DNA from: Peronospora farinosa
Lineage: Eukaryota; Oomycota; Peronosporomycetes; Peronosporales; Peronosporaceae
Direction of reading: 5' to 3'
DNA length: 64,000 nucleotides
NCBI GenBank assembly: GCA_947646735.1
Contig: CANTFK010000838.1
Coordinates: forward strand, 124,001 to 188,000
Shown: positions 1 to 10,961 of the stretch, in pieces
How the letters are laid out: each line of letters opens with the position of its first letter
How positions within the stretch are numbered: the stretch's first letter is position 1
Position numbers and translations under genes: made by a program
The notes under the pieces: generated by a model
What the model saw: only the letters and a program-made list of their open reading frames with translations
Told to the model about the DNA's origin: nothing
Database searches by the model: none

Positions 1-2
1 AC

Positions 3-122
3 TGGATGGAGATAATGCACGACATGTTGAGGTCATCTGAAGGACGTCTCGAGCCGTCAGGAGCGAAAACACGTGCGCTAAGAGACCGTCGGGGAGGTGC
101 TCCATGGTATTCTATCGAGTGA
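3..122 (+). CDS. C-terminal end of a gene entering from the left edge (partial)
   Basis: An open frame runs from base 3 to a TGA at 120-122 and encodes about 39 residues with a charged composition, ending in PWYSIE. It has no start codon of its own, so it would be the last exon, or the end of the last exon, of a gene lying mostly to the left. No family can be named from so short a piece. The next gene starts 265 bp downstream on the same strand, a normal spacing here. It could also be a chance open frame. Confidence 0.4.
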   Translation, partial: WMEIMHDMLRSSEGRLEPSGAKTRALRDRRGGAPWYSIE

Positions 123-327
123 TTCATAAAATAGTTCTAATATAGGGAGATGCGAAACTTAAACGGGACGTAACGGTACACAAGTACGACATTCTAACGT
201 TCATGTGTTATGATTTTGAACCACTCGTAAATCCTATTTCTATGATTTCAAATCCTGCTAAATGTTACTTTACAGGTCTCCATAAAATAAACGTAAAAAA
301 CGAACTATTCGTACGTCCCTTAGAGAA

Positions 328-368
328 ACACCCAAAATAGTAAGTTTATACGATACTATTTTGGGTGT
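328..368. repeat. Perfect 13-bp inverted repeat (hairpin) upstream of the first complete gene
   Basis: ACACCCAAAATAG at 328-340 is exactly mirrored by CTATTTTGGGTGT at 356-368 with a 15-bp AT-rich spacer. It ends about 20 bp before the candidate start codon at 388, so it would lie in the promoter or 5' leader of the following gene. It could be a dyad binding site, a leader hairpin or the trace of a small fold-back transposon. Confidence 0.6.
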
Positions 369-387
369 TTGAAAACCCATATATTCC

Positions 388-3300
388 ATGCAATTGGCTC
401 GTGTGACCGATCGCTCGCCACTCTTCTTGCCACTACGGTCCGACATTCATCCAATAGATAAAACGTCGTCGTGGTTGTGTATTGTAGTGAAAATTCGCCC
501 CAGTCTTGTGCATTTTCTAGTAAATAATCGTGTGTGGGTACGTTCAAGTGAAAAGTTGAATCCATTAGGAACGACCAAGTCGCTCTCACTCTCACTCTCT
601 CTCTCTCTCTCTCGATTTATTTTCATGCAGTGCGTCATCAGATCAAAGGTGCCAATTACAGACGTTGTAGACTATGAGAACAATTACTCGGAAGCTCGTT
701 ATCAACTTTTAATTGCTGTGGCCGATGGCAACGTGTGGGTCGTGACGTTGCCAACTTCTTTGCAGTCTGAAACAGGTGCACTACCTTTGATAGAGATTGT
801 ACTGGAACGCTCGTGTCGTGAAAGCCTGGAGCCGGTAATGGCGCAGTGGTTCTATCAATTACCTGGGATACAGTCAATTCAATGTACCCGAGCAGGTTTG
901 ACGTCTTTTACTCTAATGAGGAGCTTGGTGACCCCATCGACATTGATTGTGAGAATTTCTGAAGCCTCCGAGTCCAAGCTCCAACGTTATCAGTCACTGG
1001 AATTAGACAATCTTGAAGGAGAGCAGTCTACTTGCTCACTGTGTTTGAATGGTCAAGAGCCACGGTATCGTGGATTGCTGACAACCTTATTCCCAGATGT
1101 GACAAATTCTACTGGTGTGATTGCGATCCTACAAGGAGATTTGGATGGAAGCGTGCGATTCTCCTTGGTATCTTATCCTCGCAAAGAGGGAGATGTGACA
1201 AAGGTGTCTGTCATTCGCAGTGGAACACTTGTGGAATTGGACCAGCCCGTTCAAATGATCGTTCCATTCAACTCTTCCAGTCCGATGACGCCATCTTCTG
1301 AAGAAAATGTAGCAACAGGGTCATCTACAGTATTCAATGCACTGCTACTTGTTGGCACTCGAGGACGCGTTGGGGTGATTCATTCAAGAAGTGGTTGCTC
1401 GATAAAGACTCTTCCTGTTGCATTGAAGAAGCTGGATCTTGGGTACGCAGTACAGTCATTAGCATTTGTGGACAGTTTAAAGGTGTTTGTTTTTTGCTCG
1501 AACGGTTCAGCTTTCGTGTTTCGAGGCAATGATGTTATACGAAAAGCACAGTTGGGAGACTTGGAAGCCCAGAGCAACGGCCGCAGCATCTGTGCCGAGA
1601 AAATGCTTTTTCAACCGGTACACATGTCATGGATTCTGCTGAATAGATCGCTGCACACTGATGCGGAATTTGTGCATGCCTGAAATTGTAGGGCATCTTG
1701 CGTTTGGTAACACATGACAGCACACACGATATGTCAATTCTTTTTGTATCAGGGCGGGTAATAACTATCGCTGAGACTTTGCTTCGTGCAAAGATAGCCA
1801 GTGTGCTGTTACCTGATCAGCAAAATCGCCTGAAGGAGCAACCATCTGCAGAAGTACCGACGAGCGAGTCTCATGTTCGCAATTTATTGCATCGCATCGC
1901 ACAGACTTCTATCGAATCAACCGCCTTGCGCACCCAATCGAAGCAGATTGATCGTCAACTTAAGACGCTACACTCGGCTTTGGAATTGCTGCAAGTGGTA
2001 GAAACACAAGGTTTGTCTGACTCATATCGTGTTAAGGTTATTGCAATTGTCTTTCATTTCCTGATTACTGTTGTTGCAGGTATTGAGTCTGTGATTACTT
2101 GTAAGGTACGAGCATCAATGGTTACAACTGGCATTTACTCGGACAGACCGACGATCAAACTGGTATGTTCCATACGTTTCGTGAATCCGGACGTTATCGT
2201 CTCACTTGACGAATGGTAAGAGGTAGCTTAGAGCTACCATTCACTCGTTGCTTGTAGGAATGTCTACGACGCATTCTAACGCTTCTCTTGCATTCATCGT
2301 GAATAGGTGGTTGTGCATGTATGTGCGTACTCACGCATGTTCCGTAGTGACGCACTCGTTTCTACTGAATAATGTACTCGCGCGTGGAGAACAGAGTATC
2401 ATCCTTGACCCCGACACGCTCGCTCTAGAATCTTTCTGGGTGTCGTGCTCGATGCTGTTTTGTCCCACAAGACATGAACATCCTGATAAAACGCATAGCA
2501 AACCGAATTGTGTTGAGCTCAAGCCAATTAGTCAGGACGACATGTTGCCATTTGCAATTCCGCTACTTCAAAATCGAAGATTCCTGTTCGTACAGCTGAG
2601 TCAGCCTGTCGAAGAAGAAACTCCAGTCAGTCAAGTTGCCATTCACTCAGCGTTCCGTCAAAAACACGAGCCGTTCATGCCAGTCGAAAGAAAGATCGTT
2701 GGAGAAAAAGCCTCGTCGTCTGCACTCTGGAGTGGTGTGCAATGGTGGACTGCACTAGCCGATCATGCTCACAAGAACGCATCATTTGCAACATTGTGGG
2801 TAAAAATCGCCCCTCCAGGTGCAATTCCTTTAGCGCTGTCTCCTCCATCGCGGTTTGTGATTTCCATCCCTTCATTCTTCGATCCAGAAGGTGAAGGCGA
2901 GAACGACGAAGATGACGATGAAGATCTTGAAAAGATTCGCGCTGAAAGGATGGTGTCATTCCTGTGTCATCTCTTGGAGATACACAGTGATGACGTTTCA
3001 CGATTGCGTCGTAGCTGCAGAACGCAACATGGAAAGCTGTGGACAGCGCTGCGATCTTTCTCGGGGGGTCTCATACTTTTGCGCTTTACCCCGTCAGAAG
3101 ATCATCACCAATCCGTTGATCTCTCGATCCAATGCTCGAATATAGCGGATCTCTCAGCTGTACGTATCCGCTGCTGGTGTAACCCTTTGCAAGCGAACTG
3201 ACAGAGCATCAAATAATATTGTATAGATGCGAGCTCTCATTCTGGAGACGATCAACAAGCAAAGTGATGAGGCTGCGCGAGAAACAAGCAAAGACGATCA

Positions 3301-3618
3301 GTCGGAAGCGCTTCTTGTAGGCATGAGCGAAATGTTGGAACCCATTGCAGCTCTTGATAATCTTCTGGAGGTGGGTATTTCAATATCGGACTCATGATGT
3401 CCTGTCAGGGTATTGCAACAGTACTGATCTCGTTCAAACTTAATTGGCAGGAACTGACGCAGAAGACCGCTATCAGTATCGTCGATCCTCAATCCACTAT
3501 TTGCACCGATGAAGTGCTTCATGCACTCTCACAGCTAGCGCATCTGGAGACCCAGACACTCACACTTTATTGGAAGACAAGATCATTCATGCTTGGCAGA
3601 AGCATCATAACTGACTAG
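388..3618 (+). CDS. Seven-exon large protein, possibly FANCB/FAAP100-like (Fanconi core complex)
   Basis: Proposed exons are 388-537, 631-1617, 1776-2010, 2080-2215, 2307-3159, 3227-3370 and 3451-3618. The phases agree throughout and give about 890 residues. Introns have donors GTACGT, GTACAC, GTTTGT, GTAAGA, GTACGT and GTGGGT and are 67-158 bp long. The N-terminal half has repeated short beta-strand pattern (LLIAVADGNVWVV, GVIAILQGDLDGSVRFSLV, LLVGTRGRVGVIH), as in a beta-propeller. An acidic stretch, GENDEDDDED, and a helical C-terminus follow. Length and layout recall FANCB or FAAP100, but no diagnostic motif was found, so that name is only a guess. The 93-bp first intron (CT-rich tract, then ATGCAG) is in phase with no stop, so the start could instead be the ATG at 625. 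The second intron's acceptor (1775 rather than 1752) was chosen to keep frame. Confidence 0.6.
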
Positions 3619-4706
3619 TTTTTTTTGTCAGAATGTAGCCATCTCTATCGATATAGTCGGTTCGTGTGTCCGAAACAAAGTGTCAGATGTGTCGTAGTCG
3701 TCTTTTCTTTGTCGGAAGACCTCATAAGACGATATCTCGTAAGGTGATGCCGGATAGTTTCGATTTCCTCGACACTTGGCTTTGTTTTAATGCAGTGGAT
3801 TGATTATAGATTGAAATCGACCCTAGACAGTGCTGATCCAGACGATGGAGCAAACGTAATTTAGTTCATAGATGTTGAATATCAAGTCCAGTTTTCGAGT
3901 TACATACTTCAGGGTTCAGCTCAAGTCACTAGGTCGTAAAACACTTGCTACTATCTTGATTGTTAGAAGGAAAACAAGTGTTTCCTCATCACAATAGCTA
4001 CACGTAATGCATTCGTGACGTACCGTAACAAATACCAGCACCATTTGATCCTGCGGTGAAAAACCCCCAGAGAGGTCCATCCATCCATCCATTCCACGCA
4101 ACTTTTTGCTTGTTGTTTTTTCAATCGGGAACCACAGGAATTGCATCCGTAAGACATAACCATGTAACGATGTAGAGATGGTATGAATATTTCGCAATGC
4201 CAAATCCAAACGTTGACCGTGTCTCAATATACAAACTCTGTGTGCTATGCTTGACACGACCTGATCCTCCTGCTCGAATCGTTCGCTACATCGTCAATCC
4301 CAGGGACTTTCCACCAGATGGCCGTTTGACAAGGAAAAGGGGAAGGGGACAAGTCGTCTGTAGCAGGTGTCATACCACTTGATCATCACTTTGAGTAGGC
4401 AAAAAGGAGTCAGTTTAGTAACGGTTTTGTATCACTGTAGTAAGCAAGCGTCCAGTCGTGTGTGCGGTGTGGAAAATCTCTTGTGTGTTTTATCGTAGAG
4501 AGAAAAGGGAACGAACGAACGAGTGGCCATTGCCGACAAGTCGCTCTATTGCTCATTTGTACGCGCTCTATCTACGAGAGGATCAGGAAGGTCGGTGTGT
4601 GTCACTTGTCCTCTCGTCCTTTTCGTCTTTTCCGACAAGAGTTTTTTTTTCTTCTTGACTCCTTCCGACACGGAAGTAACTTTAGTTTTCGACACGAATT
4701 CTCGTC
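3619..4706. other. Intergenic, probably 3' end of the preceding gene and promoter/leader of the myosin gene
   Basis: No convincing gene was found. A short tetranucleotide run (TCCA repeats) sits near 4076-4093 and creates a spurious minus-strand frame. The last 250 bp before the myosin ATG are rich in CT and T runs, as in oomycete leaders. A TCACTTT at 4386-4392 matches the loose oomycete initiator consensus YCAYTYY, but a 7-base match is weak evidence. Confidence 0.5.
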
Positions 4707-7700
4707 ATGACCGTACGTCGAACCGAAGAATTACAGGCATGGGTCTGTAGTGTTACCGCTACGCCGAATGACCATGATGAACACTTGTCCGTGATGCTAC
4801 GAGACGGTCAATTGTTGTGCTTATTAGCCAACGGCGTGGACCCAACAGCGAATCTCAAGGTGAATAAACTCAATACAGTTTTTCACTCCAAGGCCAATAT
4901 TCGCCTCTTTCTCGAGTGGTGCAAGAAACAAGGACTTCATGACGGCGACATTTTCCAGCCTGATGACCTGCTTGATGCAGGCGCAGACTTTGCATCGGTA
5001 TTGGAGACACTCTCTATCCTTTTTGACAGATTTGGCACGATCGGATATACGGGGAAATACGAGGAAGACCCGGTCTCGGATGCCGAGTCCATGACGTCCT
5101 TTGGTAGCTCACAGGGCACGTCGCCAGTCAAGAAAGCGAACAGCAATAACAAACTTACCAACTTCATGAAGGGTGGATTTTTATCAAGAAAAAAGAAACA
5201 ATCAGGCAAAACAACGGACAAACCGGATGGAACGCCGCCGTCTACACCTCCGCCCGGGTCGCCTCAGGTAGGTGGGGGGATGATGTCTCCGCCAGGCTCG
5301 CCGCCAATGGAACCGCCATTTCAGAAGGACATGAGAAACAATAGTGGAGCTACAAACACAAACCGTCTGAACGCGTTCTTGAACCAAGTGCCAGCGTCAC
5401 ATGGATCGCCACTTACGCACGTTGAGCGCGCGACAGGTCCTCCCAAGACAGCCAATTCGGTAAGGAAGCCACCGACACCCAAGGCACCTCCTACTGTGAA
5501 GAGGCCATTGTCGCCAAAGCAACTTCCTAAATCGCAGCCGATTAGCCGCGACGCTCGGAATAAGTTTGCGGCCTTCATGAAAACCAACCCGCCTGCTATC
5601 GAGACGACGGACTCATACCCTGTCTCTCCGACTGCGTGTGGTGTGTCCAGCCCTTCCCCACCAAAGTCTGCACCTGTCCGAGATAGCGGCACCTCAAGCG
5701 AACGTTTTGCCCAGCGAAAGCCTGTCTTGACTAATGGTGACAGCAGTCCGACACATGCGCCTGGTTCGTCAAAGACATCCGTCAACACGGGCTCTGTCAA
5801 CAAGCTTGGCAACTTTATTAAGCAGCAACCGTCTTTGTCGCCGGCTTCTACGTCGAAGCCTCGCTCTCAGAGCAAGCTAGCAGCTTTCTTGGCGACGACG
5901 AATGCGATTCCATCAATCGCGACAACGCCGTCTGCCGTCCCGCCGAAGCCGAAGCCGGCGTTTGGTTCGTTTGACCCAGTAAAGAAATTGCCGGCTGGAG
6001 ACCGATCAGCTTTGAAGCCTGCGTTAAATGCACAAAGTCTTGCAGCACCAGCTGCTCCGATGCCGTTTAAGCCACGTCACAAGATTGAGCGCTCTACAGG
6101 CCGTGGTAACTACATCCGCAAGTACCAGACGTACTGGGTTCCCCCTAAGCGTCGCCGCAGCAATTTCAGCTTGGAAAATAAGCGAAAGGCGTTCATGAAC
6201 GAACAGTTGAATTTGAAGGAAGAACAGCTTCGTCAGCAGGCTGCAGGCGCTGGAAGCAAGCAGAACTTGATTGTGCCCGGTGTGCAGTGCTACGTTCCTG
6301 ACAAGGAAGAGGTGTGGCTGCTTTCCGAAATCTTAGATTACAACGACCGCAGGAAAGAGGTAACCATTACGGCATTCTTGGATTCAGGTGATTCGGAGCA
6401 GCGTGTTGTAGATCTCAAGAACCCGGACATCATTCGTGCGGTTGCGGGACCGACAGCAACGGAGGTAGAGTCACTTCCGATTGCTATCCTTCACGACAAC
6501 CCGGAGGGTGTGGACGATATGCGTTTGCTCCGATACTTGAATGAGCCATCAATTTTGTTCAACTTGAAGCAGCGCTTTGCGGCCTCGAAGCCGTACACAT
6601 ACAGCAACGATATTGTGATTGCAGTGAACCCGTACAAATGGATCGAAAACCTTTACGGCGACCACCTGCACGAACAGTACTTACGAAAGCCGCGCGACTC
6701 GCTATCCCCTCACGTGTACTCGACATCAACGGCTGCCTACAACCACATGAAAACTAACAAGATGAACCAGAGTATTCTTGTGAGTGGTGAGTCGGGTGCT
6801 GGTAAGACGGAAACAACAAAGATTGTGATGAACCATTTGGCGAGTGTGGCTGGTGGCCGCGACGACAAGACTATTGCTAAGGTCATTGAAGTAAATCCGC
6901 TTCTCGAGTCATTCGGTAACGCCAAGACAACCCGTAATGACAACAGTTCGCGCTTCGGTAAATTCACGCAGCTGCAGTTTGACAGCCGTGGTAAGCTGAT
7001 CGGTGCCAAATGCGAGACGTACTTGCTGGAGAAGTCACGTGTCGTGTCTATTGCCGAGGGTGAGCGTAATTATCACATTTTCTATCAGCTTTTGGCTGGC
7101 CTGCCCAGCCAAGAACGGAAGGAGTTTGGTCTCGATCCGGACTGTAAGTACCGGTACGCCGGTTCACTGGCAGAGATGCAGATACCTGGTCTGGACGATA
7201 GCAAATGGTTTACGAGCACAAAGAAGTCGCTGTCCACCATCGGTTTGGACGCTGTCGCGCAAAAGACACTTTTCAAGATCTTGGCTGGTGTGTTGTTGCT
7301 TGGTGAAGTCACGTTTGACAAGAGTGGTGAAAGCGGATCTCGGATTTCGAGTGATTTAGCGCTGTCACAAGTTGCTAAGATGTTTGGCCTTCCCACAACG
7401 AGAATCGAGGAAGCGCTCTGCAACCGCACGGTCATCACGCGCAACGATAGCGTGACAGTGCCACTTGCATCTATAGAAGCAGCAGAGAATTGTGACGCAT
7501 TGGCTAAAACCATTTACTCGAAAATGTTCGACTGGATGGTGGTAAAGATCAACGCTGCTATCAGTACGGACGGGAGTCGCATCGAGGGCCAAATTGGCGT
7601 GCTGGATATCTTCGGTTTTGAGGACTTTGTACACAACGGGTTTGAACAATTCTGTATCAACTATGCGAACGAAAAGTTGCAACAAAAGTTTACAACAGAT

Positions 7701-9152
7701 GTGTTCAAGACTGTCGAAGACGAATACATCCGCGAAGGCTTGCAATGGGATCACATCCAATACCAGGACAATATGGGCATTGTGGAGGTGATTGAGGGTA
7801 AAATGGGTATCATTGCTCTCATGAACGACCACCTTCGTCAGCCGCGTGATACGGAAGAGGCTCTTGTCAACAAGATTCGCACAAACCATAAGATGAAGAA
7901 AAACGGCGACGTAAACGAAAACATTGACTTTCCTAAAGTGAAGCGCACGCAGTTTATCGTCAACCACTATGCTGGTCCAGTCACGTACGAGACGGTGGGT
8001 TTCATGGAGAAACACCGTGACACCCTGCAGAAGGATCTTCTCGATTTGATCCAGTTGAGCAGCCTGCCGCTGCTTCCAGAGCTTTTTGAAGATAGTGATG
8101 TGGTGATAGAGGGTAGCAACGGACGAGGCAAGATGGCACCAAAGAGTCTTGGATCTCAGTTCAAGACGTCGCTAGCGCAGCTAATGGAGAACATCAAGAC
8201 AACTAACACGCACTACGTTCGATGTATCAAGCCGAACGCAAACAAGAGTTCGACGGAGTTCAACAAGCGCATGATCGTGGAGCAGCTGAGATCAGCTGGT
8301 GTGATTGAAGCTATTCGTATCACACGTTCTGGTTATCCGAGTCGTCTGACTCCGACGGAATTGGCCACGCGCTATGCGATCATGTTCCCGCCATCGATGC
8401 ACAGCAAGGACGTTCGTCGCACGTGCAGTGTTTTCATGACGTCAATCGGTCGCAAGTCACCGCTGGAGTACCAAATGGGTAAGACGCTCATTTATTTCAA
8501 GAACGGAGTCATGGAAGAGTTGGAGGCCATGAAGTCCGATTTCATCTACTACGAAGCACGCACCATCCAGCGTATTGCACTGGGTTTCTTGGAGCGGCGG
8601 CGTCTGCGGAACAAGATTCGTGCGGCCATTGTACTGCAGTCTTACGCTCGTATGTTGTTGGATTTTAAGGAGTATCACTCCCAGCGCGGGGCGATTATCA
8701 AGATTCAACGAGGCTGGAAGATGCACAAGGCTATTCCACTCGCGCCAGAGTATAACCACAATCCTGAGGAAGAGTTCAATGGTGGTGACCGATGGGCGGA
8801 TGGACTCGATGATTCGGATACGGACGAGGGCTTCGATGACCACCCGGCATGTATTCGTACAGGACATGGTAGATCGGTCGCGGACCGCATGGAGTCGTTC
8901 AAGGTTGCCCACACAGATCGCCGCGGCAGTGTGAAGCGTCTGAACGAGTTGTCTGCTCGTGCCCAGAACTTTATGAAGACGCGCAGCGGCAGTGGCAGCA
9001 CATCGAGCTCAAGTGGCATTTCTTTGGAGGATGAGAACTCGATGCTGAAGATTGAGAACCGCAACTTGAAATACGATCTCGAATTGATGCGTGAGCAATG
9101 TATTGAGCTACAGGCTATCATTCTCGAGATCAACAAGAGCCGCAAGAGGTAA
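4707..9152 (+). CDS. Unconventional myosin with an N-terminal calponin-homology domain
   Basis: Single-exon gene of 1481 residues starting at ATG 4707. Domains in order: a calponin-homology domain (about 5-110), expected to bind actin; a Pro/Ser-rich low-complexity linker (about 120-500); an SH3-like subdomain (about 520-575); a myosin motor (about 600-1265); three IQ-like helices (about 1286-1345) that should bind calmodulin-type light chains; an acidic Ser-rich tail; and a short coiled coil at 1435-1481. Motor hallmarks are the P-loop GESGAGKT (694-701), switch I NDNSSRFGKF and switch II DIFGFE (967-972). The TEDS-rule position, 16 residues before DALAK, is Asp914, which suggests no need for heavy-chain phosphorylation. 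The linker carries five or six copies of a K-L/F-x-N/A-F-hydrophobic motif. Oomycetes are known for unusual myosin domain combinations. No globular tail or FYVE domain is seen. The exact class is not assigned. Confidence 0.95.
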   Translation: MTVRRTEELQAWVCSVTATPNDHDEHLSVMLRDGQLLCLLANGVDPTANLKVNKLNTVFHSKANIRLFLEWCKKQGLHDGDIFQPDDLLDAGADFASVLETLSILFDRFGTIGYTGKYEEDPVSDAESMTSFGSSQGTSPVKKANSNNKLTNFMKGGFLSRKKKQSGKTTDKPDGTPPSTPPPGSPQVGGGMMSPPGSPPMEPPFQKDMRNNSGATNTNRLNAFLNQVPASHGSPLTHVERATGPPKTANSVRKPPTPKAPPTVKRPLSPKQLPKSQPISRDARNKFAAFMKTNPPAIETTDSYPVSPTACGVSSPSPPKSAPVRDSGTSSERFAQRKPVLTNGDSSPTHAPGSSKTSVNTGSVNKLGNFIKQQPSLSPASTSKPRSQSKLAAFLATTNAIPSIATTPSAVPPKPKPAFGSFDPVKKLPAGDRSALKPALNAQSLAAPAAPMPFKPRHKIERSTGRGNYIRKYQTYWVPPKRRRSNFSLENKRKAFMNEQLNLKEEQLRQQAAGAGSKQNLIVPGVQCYVPDKEEVWLLSEILDYNDRRKEVTITAFLDSGDSEQRVVDLKNPDIIRAVAGPTATEVESLPIAILHDNPEGVDDMRLLRYLNEPSILFNLKQRFAASKPYTYSNDIVIAVNPYKWIENLYGDHLHEQYLRKPRDSLSPHVYSTSTAAYNHMKTNKMNQSILVSGESGAGKTETTKIVMNHLASVAGGRDDKTIAKVIEVNPLLESFGNAKTTRNDNSSRFGKFTQLQFDSRGKLIGAKCETYLLEKSRVVSIAEGERNYHIFYQLLAGLPSQERKEFGLDPDCKYRYAGSLAEMQIPGLDDSKWFTSTKKSLSTIGLDAVAQKTLFKILAGVLLLGEVTFDKSGESGSRISSDLALSQVAKMFGLPTTRIEEALCNRTVITRNDSVTVPLASIEAAENCDALAKTIYSKMFDWMVVKINAAISTDGSRIEGQIGVLDIFGFEDFVHNGFEQFCINYANEKLQQKFTTDVFKTVEDEYIREGLQWDHIQYQDNMGIVEVIEGKMGIIALMNDHLRQPRDTEEALVNKIRTNHKMKKNGDVNENIDFPKVKRTQFIVNHYAGPVTYETVGFMEKHRDTLQKDLLDLIQLSSLPLLPELFEDSDVVIEGSNGRGKMAPKSLGSQFKTSLAQLMENIKTTNTHYVRCIKPNANKSSTEFNKRMIVEQLRSAGVIEAIRITRSGYPSRLTPTELATRYAIMFPPSMHSKDVRRTCSVFMTSIGRKSPLEYQMGKTLIYFKNGVMEELEAMKSDFIYYEARTIQRIALGFLERRRLRNKIRAAIVLQSYARMLLDFKEYHSQRGAIIKIQRGWKMHKAIPLAPEYNHNPEEEFNGGDRWADGLDDSDTDEGFDDHPACIRTGHGRSVADRMESFKVAHTDRRGSVKRLNELSARAQNFMKTRSGSGSTSSSSGISLEDENSMLKIENRNLKYDLELMREQCIELQAIILEINKSRKR

Positions 9153-9706
9153 ATAAAGTGATGGCGTGATGTACTCTCGCCTACGTTCTCAGCAAACGCA
9201 AGGCCATGGCAAGAAAGCCACAGTTTTTTTTAATAAACGCCGTAAGGTGTATATTTGTAGCGAAAGATAGACATGACAGTTTTCCCTCTTTCAATATGAA
9301 GACGTCGAGTACATTCTGTTTGTATTTGTTGGTATTGACTCATGGCATCGTGGGAGAGCACATGGTATCACTAGACAGATGGATACAATGTGCTCTTCCG
9401 GTGTGAGTTACGGAACCGTGAGTCGCTTACCCATCGGAATTTGGTGCGCGCTTTGCATTGCTATGGGCGGAAACGCAGGAGGCAGCCACGACATTGACAT
9501 TGACATTTACCGTAAAGCGCAGTCTGCGTAGATTCTGATGCACGACATTGATTTCCGTCACGCTAAGAGCCACCTTGAGGTCTGTCTGGTTCATGATTCA
9601 ATATTCTTGTTTTGCATGACGTTGATGGAATGTCTTTTGTTGTCTCGTATAGCACTACTGGCGCCAACTCTTTGGCGGAGATCGATCGAAAAAGCGCAGA
9701 CGTTTA
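9153..9706. other. Intergenic between myosin and LRR genes
   Basis: No supported gene. A 37-codon frame with a signal-peptide-like start (ATG near 9296) lies here, but it is too short and isolated to call. The segment probably holds the myosin 3' UTR (AATAAA-like TAAATAAAG right after the stop) and the promoter of the LRR gene. Confidence 0.45.
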
Positions 9707-10961
9707 ATGTTATCGGTGGATGCCATTGCACAGGCTAGGTCCTCAGCCGACACCTCTACAACTGCTATCACTTCCGTCGCATCGAGTCAAAAGCTAGAGC
9801 CCGGTCCAAAAGTGGATGACCCCACTGAAGCAATCGACCTCCAAGAAAACAGCAAGGTCTGCCAGAATCAAGCTCTTCTTAACGATGATGCTACTACTGC
9901 AGATAAACACCACACTCTTAGCTCGGAAAATGCCAAAGGAGATTCACAGCAGACACTTTCCTCTATCATCACAAGTAAAACGTCATTGTTAATGGGCTCA
10001 GCTCTGTATGTTGAACAAACAACAAGACGAGCCGGTAGACCGCGGTCAAGCTACCCACCACCGCAACATATTTCACTGTCGAGGTATATTTCGCGGGCGC
10101 AAGGTTAGTTCCTGTGAAGTATGTTGTGCACGCTAAGGAAATGCTTACATTGTCATGTAATGGTTTGTGCAAATGGTAGGACCAACACTAGGCTCTATCA
10201 TGCAGCGTATTCACCTCAATGACGGCGATGTGAGCGAGCTAGATTTCTCGGCTCTTGCTCAGCGTAACAAGCGTCTGGGATCTGAAGGGTGTGCTTTAGT
10301 GGCACGCTCGCTGTCGACTAACCACACTGTTCGGAAGCTCATTATTCGAGACCACGCTATCGGAGACGATGGTGCTTTTGCTCTCTCCAAAATGCTATGC
10401 AACAACACAACTCTGGAGTATTTGGATCTATACGGGAACAATATCAGTCATCGAGGAGCTGAAGCACTAGCTCAGGCACTGTACGGACACGACTCATTGA
10501 CGCATTTGTGTTTGAGAAACAACTTGATAACTGATCAAGGTGCTGAGGCTCTAGCTCAGTCTATCACGTGCAACTGTATGCTCAAGTCTCTGGATCTTGC
10601 TCAGAACCGAATCACGCGAGTAGGAGCTCAGTCGCTGCTGGATGCATTAGATGCCAATTTGCATTTGAAGGTCGTTAATCTGGACGCAAACAATGTACCA
10701 GCATTCATCGGAGGCCAACTTGCTGCAGCATTAGCACGCAATCGTGCCAAGTCATTGATACTTGAGTCACATGCTGCGGAGAAGAAGGCCGAGAATATCG
10801 TCCGCAGGGCCAGTGTCTTGAATACCCGAGACGAAGACGAAAACAGCAGCGAAACGCAAGAAGATTGGGAAGATGACGACGATGAGAGTGTATCGAGCGG
10901 GTTCTTGAGCTGCTCTGGAGTGACGGATATTCCGTTGAGCAACAGCGGTCATTGGATTTAG
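9707..10961 (+). CDS. Leucine-rich-repeat protein (ribonuclease-inhibitor type)
   Basis: Two exons, 9707-10103 and 10180-10961, are joined by a 76-bp intron (GTTAGT donor, TGGTAG acceptor). The split Gly codon restores one frame of 392 residues. The N-terminal 130 residues are Ser/Thr-rich and look disordered. The C-terminal half holds about five RI-type leucine-rich repeats of about 28 residues, for example LEYLDLYGNNISHRGAEALA and LTHLCLRNNLITDQGAEALA. These are the repeats of ribonuclease inhibitor, RanGAP and NLR-like proteins and usually bind proteins. The tail is very acidic (WEDDDDES). There is no signal peptide, NB-ARC domain or kinase, so it is a cytosolic or nuclear scaffold of unknown partner. 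RanGAP was considered, but the catalytic Arg region is not evident. Confidence 0.85.

Noticed and set aside
3916..4257. 113-codon minus-strand frame
   Set aside because: No family signature, crosses a TCCA tetranucleotide run, and sits in the myosin promoter.
7365..8015. 216-codon minus-strand frame
   Set aside because: Antisense shadow of the myosin motor.
9296..9406. Short frame with a signal-peptide-like start
   Set aside because: Only 37 codons, no splice partner and no known small secreted-protein motif such as RxLR.
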